Source of the DNA: Saprospiraceae bacterium
GTDB lineage: Bacteria; Bacteroidota; Bacteroidia; Chitinophagales; Saprospiraceae
Assembly: GCA_020631105.1 (NCBI GenBank)
Contig: JAHDHW010000002.1
Location: forward strand, 96,308-160,307
DNA: 64,000 bases
Direction: 5' to 3'
The stretch's first letter is position 1. The number at the start of each line of letters is the position of its first letter. Positions 63,981-64,000 of this stretch are shown piece after piece. Under the pieces are notes generated by a model. It saw nothing but the letters and a program-made list of their open reading frames with translations, had not been told where the DNA came from and made no database searches. A program made the translations under genes and the position numbers.

Positions 63981-64000
63981 GAAACTTGGCTAAAGTTTTC

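Overview
The window is a gene-dense stretch of chromosome from a Bacteroidota bacterium. The evidence is the ruvA-sprA pair (type IX secretion/gliding), a cargo protein with a type A (C-terminal) sorting domain, a fused MurF-alanine racemase, DUF5686 and DUF6090-type proteins, TAnnTTTG-type -7 boxes and an absence of Shine-Dalgarno sequences. A Saprospiria/Lewinella-like member is plausible, but that is inference from general character only. There is no rRNA, no CRISPR array, and no recognisable IS element or prophage.

Layout. 0-6.2 kb, minus strand: a double-parvulin periplasmic PPIase, murF-alr and purD. 6.4-14.8 kb: ruvA and the giant T9SS translocon gene sprA, followed by a 0.9 kb intergenic region rich in inverted repeats. 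15.7-18.1 kb: a histidine kinase/response regulator pair. 18.1-24.6 kb: ftsH and rsfS diverging from birA, then cinA and a 2-oxoacid dehydrogenase E2. 24.8-30.1 kb: a TPR/PD40/OmpA/SPOR envelope protein, a small methyltransferase, a GHMP (mevalonate-type) kinase with a CYTH protein, and a T9SS cargo protein. 30.3-33.7 kb: mfd, with two atypical tRNA genes antisense just downstream. 34.2-39.3 kb: an AraC regulator, three small Lys/Ala-rich phasin- or histone-like proteins, an ArsA/Get3-type ATPase and an alpha/beta hydrolase. 39.5-44.1 kb: a DUF5686 outer-membrane protein, then a minus-strand islet of three accessory genes bracketed by a repeated palindromic element. 44.3-53.8 kb: a long co-directional run (DECD-box helicase, RlmI-like methyltransferase, hydrolase, M20 peptidase, mtnA plus class II aldolase, YjjX-like NTPase, CAT-like and GNAT acetyltransferases) ending in convergent xerD. 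54.8-56.7 kb: an OmpA-type protein and a membrane/coiled-coil/HhH protein. 56.8-63.9 kb: the branched-chain amino acid operon ilvD-ilvB-ilvN-ilvC-ilvA.

The strongest regulatory discovery is a complete attenuator upstream of ilvD. It has an 18-residue leader peptide with seven Ile and two Val codons, an antiterminator segment immediately after its stop codon, and an intrinsic terminator that competes for the same bases. The most interesting candidate protein system is the phasin-like trio next to the Get3-like ATPase and lipase-like hydrolase. One member has a phasin-like region, a basic linker and a helix-hairpin-helix domain, a plan reminiscent of proteins that tie storage granules to the nucleoid.

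All protein functions are assigned by reading motifs, without database searches. Start codons were chosen by hand where overlaps or signal sequences gave a reason.
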